A DNA stretch of 64,000 nt from Vulcanimicrobiota bacterium (GTDB lineage Bacteria; Vulcanimicrobiota; Vulcanimicrobiia; Vulcanimicrobiales; Vulcanimicrobiaceae), in contig PLJL01000001.1 in the NCBI GenBank assembly GCA_003140215.1, forward strand, positions 453,283-517,282, written 5' to 3'. The notes under the pieces were generated by a model. That model searched no databases and was not told the origin of the DNA. It was given only the letters and a program-made list of their open reading frames with translations. The position numbers and the translations under genes are program-made. Position 1 is the stretch's first letter, and the number at the start of each line of letters is the position of its first letter. This document shows positions 61,016 to 64,000 of this stretch, in pieces.

Positions 61016-64000
61016 GCGCGGCCGTCGACGTCGCGGTTCCGGTGCCCTCGCAGACGGTGCAGCGCAAGTGCAGCGACGGCCCGTGCGCGTGCGGCTGCGC
61101 GAAGGAGCCCGAGCACGGCGCGACGATCCGACGTCAGCCCGCGACCGGCGGATACGCCGCGGCCGGCCCCGCCGCGCCGGCGACCGCGGCCCGCATCGGC
61201 GCGTCGCGCGGCGGCGGTGCGCCGCTGCCGCCGGCCGCGCGTGCGCCGCTCGAGTCCAGCTTCGGCGGGCGCGATTTCTCCGCAGTGCGCGTGCATTCGG
61301 ACCCGAGCGCGGATGCGTTGGCGCGATCGATGCACGCGCAGGCGTTCACCGTCGGCAACGACATCTTCTTTGCGGCGCATCGCTACGACCCGGCGAGTCT
61401 TGCGGGACAGCGCCTGCTCGCACACGAGCTGACGCACGTCGTGCAGCAGGGTGGCAGTGCGGCGAGTGCGATGCAGCCGAAGCTCGAAATCGGCGCCGCG
61501 AACGCGCCGGCCGAGGCTGAGGCCGACCGCATCGCCGAGGCCGTCGTGTCGGGGCGCAACGCGGGGCCGATCGGCGCGTTTCCAGGCGCGACGATCCGCC
61601 GCGCGGGGGGACCGGGTATGCCGTCGTGTCCGGAGGGCACGCAGCAAGAGTCTGCCGACGACGTCGGGTCGATTCGATGCGTTCTCCCCAACGGCGATGA
61701 GCGCGTCGTCTTGTCGCACCAGAAGCCGTTTCAAGTCAGTCGGGGTAAGGTGGGTGCTTCGCCGGATCTCAGCGAGACCGTCGCTCGCTATCAAGCATAC
61801 GCTGACGCAAAACACCTGCAGAACGTACACGAGGGCCGCTCGGCTACCGGGAGCGATCCTTGGCCGGCATGGCGTGGCCGGCGCGCCCCAGCGGTCGTCC
61901 AAGCGGCAAAAACTCAGGGCCTCGAGGACAAGTGTTCCCCCGATCACGTCATCGAGCTACAGGTTGGAGGAGGCGACAGCGCCGACAACTTGCGATTGCT
62001 GGACCGGGAGCGCAACAGGGTGGCCGGGAGTCAGCTCGATCTGTGGCTCGGCGATTTGCGGAGGGACTATTTCGGCACCCGCCGTCCGAAAGGCGCGATA
62101 CTCCAGTTTACCGCCGCGGCCGCCGCGACCGACAAGCGCTTCACGGGCGTCGCGGACTCCAAGGACCCTTGCCTCGAGTTCGACGCAAAGAACGCCGCGA
62201 CCGGCGGACCGAAATCGAACGAAAAAGAGTTCCCGGAGTTCGATTTCGGCGGCCAAGCGACGCATGTGCGATATCGCAACGACGAAACACGGGAGGTCGT
62301 CCACCAGTCGAAGGCTGCCGTCGCGGGCTTCGAGCTGAAGAAAGTCATCGATCCGAGTGAAAGCGGGTTTTCAGCGAACATCAGCGAGAAGATCCGGCAC
62401 ATTCCATTCCTCAAAGGAACATTCGCCGACTTCAAGCTGCTCGTCGAGCCGTCCGGAGCGAAACGCGCAGTCAAGTTCGACAAGACAATGGCCGACATCG
62501 TGGCGCTGCAGATGTACTTTCCTGGGATGAGCAACGCGGTGCTTATTCCACGCCTCGAGCACGGCGAATACACGGCGGCAGGCGACTTTACGCCGACGCT
62601 CTTCCTGTTGCGCTACACGACGATGCATCTCGAGGTGAAGAAACAGTCGTTGAGTGCCACGTTGCGCGTCACTCCCGACAAAATCAAGCAGGCACTCCCG
62701 ATCCCGGGTTTGACGATCGATCCGGTCACGCTGACGATCTCCGTCATCGACGGGGCGTTCAGCGCCGCAGGTCTGCTCGGATTCAAATACGGCAAGTTGA
62801 TGACCGGTTCGATCGACACGCGCTGGCAGAACGGTGCGCTGCTCGGGGACGGGATCGTCGAGCTGCACATCCCCGGCATCGATAAGGCCGAAGGGCAGGT
62901 CCATCTGCGAAACGGCCGCTTCACGGGTTCCGTCAACGTTCGCAAGGACAAGTTCAAGCTCCCCGGCGTCCGCGATGCGAACCTCACCGCCGCGATCGAC
63001 GAGAACGCGATCCTGACCGGCAGTGGATCAGTCGGCCTGGAGATCCCGGGCTTGCAGCATCCGACGTTGCTCTTCACCTGCAACTCTCAGGGCAACTACG
63101 CAATCGCCGGTTCGGCGACCGCGTCGATCCCCGGTGTGAAGGATGCGCGCATAGCGATCACCTACGCGAACGGCGCGTTCAGCGGACGCGGACACGCGGG
63201 TTTCGCGATTCCCGGCCTTGACACCGCCGGAATCGATCTCGTCTACGCAAACGGCCAGTTCTCGGGAAGCGGGAGCGTTGACTTTCGCAAGGGCAAACTC
63301 GGCGGTCACCTGCAGATCAATTTGAGCCCGGCGCACAAGTTGAACGGCGGCGGCGACTTGCAGTACGAGATCGCGCCCGGACTCGTGGCGATCGTCGGCA
63401 TGCAAGTCCGCGAGGACGGCTCGACGCACGTGCAAGGTGAGTTGCGTCTCCCCGACCCGCTCGAAATCTTCCCCGCCAAAGAATTCAAGAAGCGGCTTTT
63501 CGGCGTCTCGATCGACATCCCGATCTTCGGGATCAGCTTCGGTTCGACCAGCGTCGGGGTCATCGCCAATCTCACGGCCGCGGTCAATGCGAGCGCCGGC
63601 GTCGGGCCGGGGCAGATCCGTCACTCCAAGATCATCGCCGCGTTCGATCCGATGAAAGACCTCGCCGCGGCAACGTTCCGAGCGTCGGCGGAGCTGTACG
63701 TGCCGGCGCATGCCGAGATCGCCATCGTGCTCTCGGGCGGAATCGGCGTCAGCTTGTTGATCGTCAAGGCGATTGGTGGCATTTCGGCGACCGGCGAGGT
63801 CGGACTGATGGGTGCGCTCGCGGTCCCGATCGATCTCAAGTATATCGCCGGCAAGTTCTCCGTAAACGGCGCAGCGGAACTCTTCGCCCAACCGCGAGTA
63901 CGCTTTCACCTCGATGCGTTCGTCAAAGTCCAAGCCGATCTGTTGGTCACGACCATCGATGTCTACACCAAAGAGTGGAAGCTCGCGGCGTTCGAATGGG
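61012..64000 (+). CDS. Giant DUF4157 protein with HNH-like motif and Gly-rich repeats (3' end outside window)
   Basis: An open frame of 996 codons runs from ATG 61012 (ATGA overlap with the ATPase) to the window edge. Residues 20-35 are Cys-rich (KCSDGPCACGCAKE). DUF4157 lies at about 80-150, with FGGRDFSAVRVHSDPSADAL and H138-E-L-T-H142 (LLAHELTHVVQQ). An HNH-like segment has C308 and H312 (KCSPDHVIELQVGGGDSADN) then NLRLLDRERNRVAG. Residues about 600-775 hold repeats of the type IPG..-Y-NGxFSGxG. After that come long hydrophobic beta segments. DUF4157 proteins are typical eCIS cargo or cargo-associated proteins; this one is a candidate effector. Confidence 0.85.
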   Translation, partial: MSAAVDVAVPVPSQTVQRKCSDGPCACGCAKEPEHGATIRRQPATGGYAAAGPAAPATAARIGASRGGGAPLPPAARAPLESSFGGRDFSAVRVHSDPSADALARSMHAQAFTVGNDIFFAAHRYDPASLAGQRLLAHELTHVVQQGGSAASAMQPKLEIGAANAPAEAEADRIAEAVVSGRNAGPIGAFPGATIRRAGGPGMPSCPEGTQQESADDVGSIRCVLPNGDERVVLSHQKPFQVSRGKVGASPDLSETVARYQAYADAKHLQNVHEGRSATGSDPWPAWRGRRAPAVVQAAKTQGLEDKCSPDHVIELQVGGGDSADNLRLLDRERNRVAGSQLDLWLGDLRRDYFGTRRPKGAILQFTAAAAATDKRFTGVADSKDPCLEFDAKNAATGGPKSNEKEFPEFDFGGQATHVRYRNDETREVVHQSKAAVAGFELKKVIDPSESGFSANISEKIRHIPFLKGTFADFKLLVEPSGAKRAVKFDKTMADIVALQMYFPGMSNAVLIPRLEHGEYTAAGDFTPTLFLLRYTTMHLEVKKQSLSATLRVTPDKIKQALPIPGLTIDPVTLTISVIDGAFSAAGLLGFKYGKLMTGSIDTRWQNGALLGDGIVELHIPGIDKAEGQVHLRNGRFTGSVNVRKDKFKLPGVRDANLTAAIDENAILTGSGSVGLEIPGLQHPTLLFTCNSQGNYAIAGSATASIPGVKDARIAITYANGAFSGRGHAGFAIPGLDTAGIDLVYANGQFSGSGSVDFRKGKLGGHLQINLSPAHKLNGGGDLQYEIAPGLVAIVGMQVREDGSTHVQGELRLPDPLEIFPAKEFKKRLFGVSIDIPIFGISFGSTSVGVIANLTAAVNASAGVGPGQIRHSKIIAAFDPMKDLAAATFRASAELYVPAHAEIAIVLSGGIGVSLLIVKAIGGISATGEVGLMGALAVPIDLKYIAGKFSVNGAAELFAQPRVRFHLDAFVKVQADLLVTTIDVYTKEWKLAAFEW

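Noticed and set aside
1..64000. tRNA, rRNA, CRISPR arrays, insertion sequences
   Set aside because: Gaps were read for tRNA-like cloverleaf ends, regular spacer repeats and transposase motifs; none found.

Overview
The window is 64 kb of a high-GC bacterial chromosome (clearly above 65 percent G+C by eye). Genes are tightly packed, with many 1- or 4-base stop/start overlaps (ATGA, GTGA, TGATG) and many GTG or TTG starts. The gene content is that of a free-living, heterotrophic, metabolically versatile environmental bacterium: two-subunit glycine decarboxylase, polyamine synthesis, a molybdenum hydroxylase, a sugar ABC importer, class III PHA synthase and an outer-membrane porin remnant, which implies a diderm. 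No 16S rRNA or other firm taxonomic marker is present. The architecture would fit a phylum such as Eremiobacterota (WPS-2), but that is an impression and not a result.

Left part (1-21 kb): a cut-off DUF885 gene. Then a minus-strand speD-speE-gcvT-gcvH-gcvPA-gcvPB series that starts from a clear sigma-70 promoter and a 230-nt leader. Next come cytidine deaminase, a lone sufB with its own operator-like palindrome, a small Rieske ferredoxin, an amidinohydrolase, a three-subunit molybdenum hydroxylase with a MobA/MocA-like protein, rplU-prp, a lytic transglycosylase, a Tat component and trmD.

Middle (21-49 kb): a self-controlled HTH/VWA pair, then a tandem duplication of an rplS-lepB unit including promoter and leader, followed by a third lepB and an operon rbgA-rnhB-yraN-Ser/Thr kinase-MATE transporter. 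A ribose-type ABC importer, a papain-like protease next to a chagasin-type inhibitor, comM with a decayed partial copy, a MetE-C-like enzyme and a fadD-phaE-phaC-hydrolase group follow. Several gene relics (MazF C-terminus, comM C-terminus, porin) show active gene turnover.

Right part (49.7-64 kb): an accessory region. Small exported proteins of unknown function and a frame-broken porin lie next to a BTAD-type regulator with a strong promoter. Facing away from it is the left half of a contractile injection system of the eCIS / phage-tail-like type: two unknown small proteins, sheath, tube, zinc-ribbon protein, Pro/Ala-rich protein, DUF4255 (Pvc16-like) cap protein, AAA+ ATPase, and a giant gene that runs off the right edge. 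That giant gene begins with a DUF4157 (HExxH) domain and carries an HNH-like motif and glycine-rich repeats. The baseplate, spike and further cargo genes would be expected to the right of the window.
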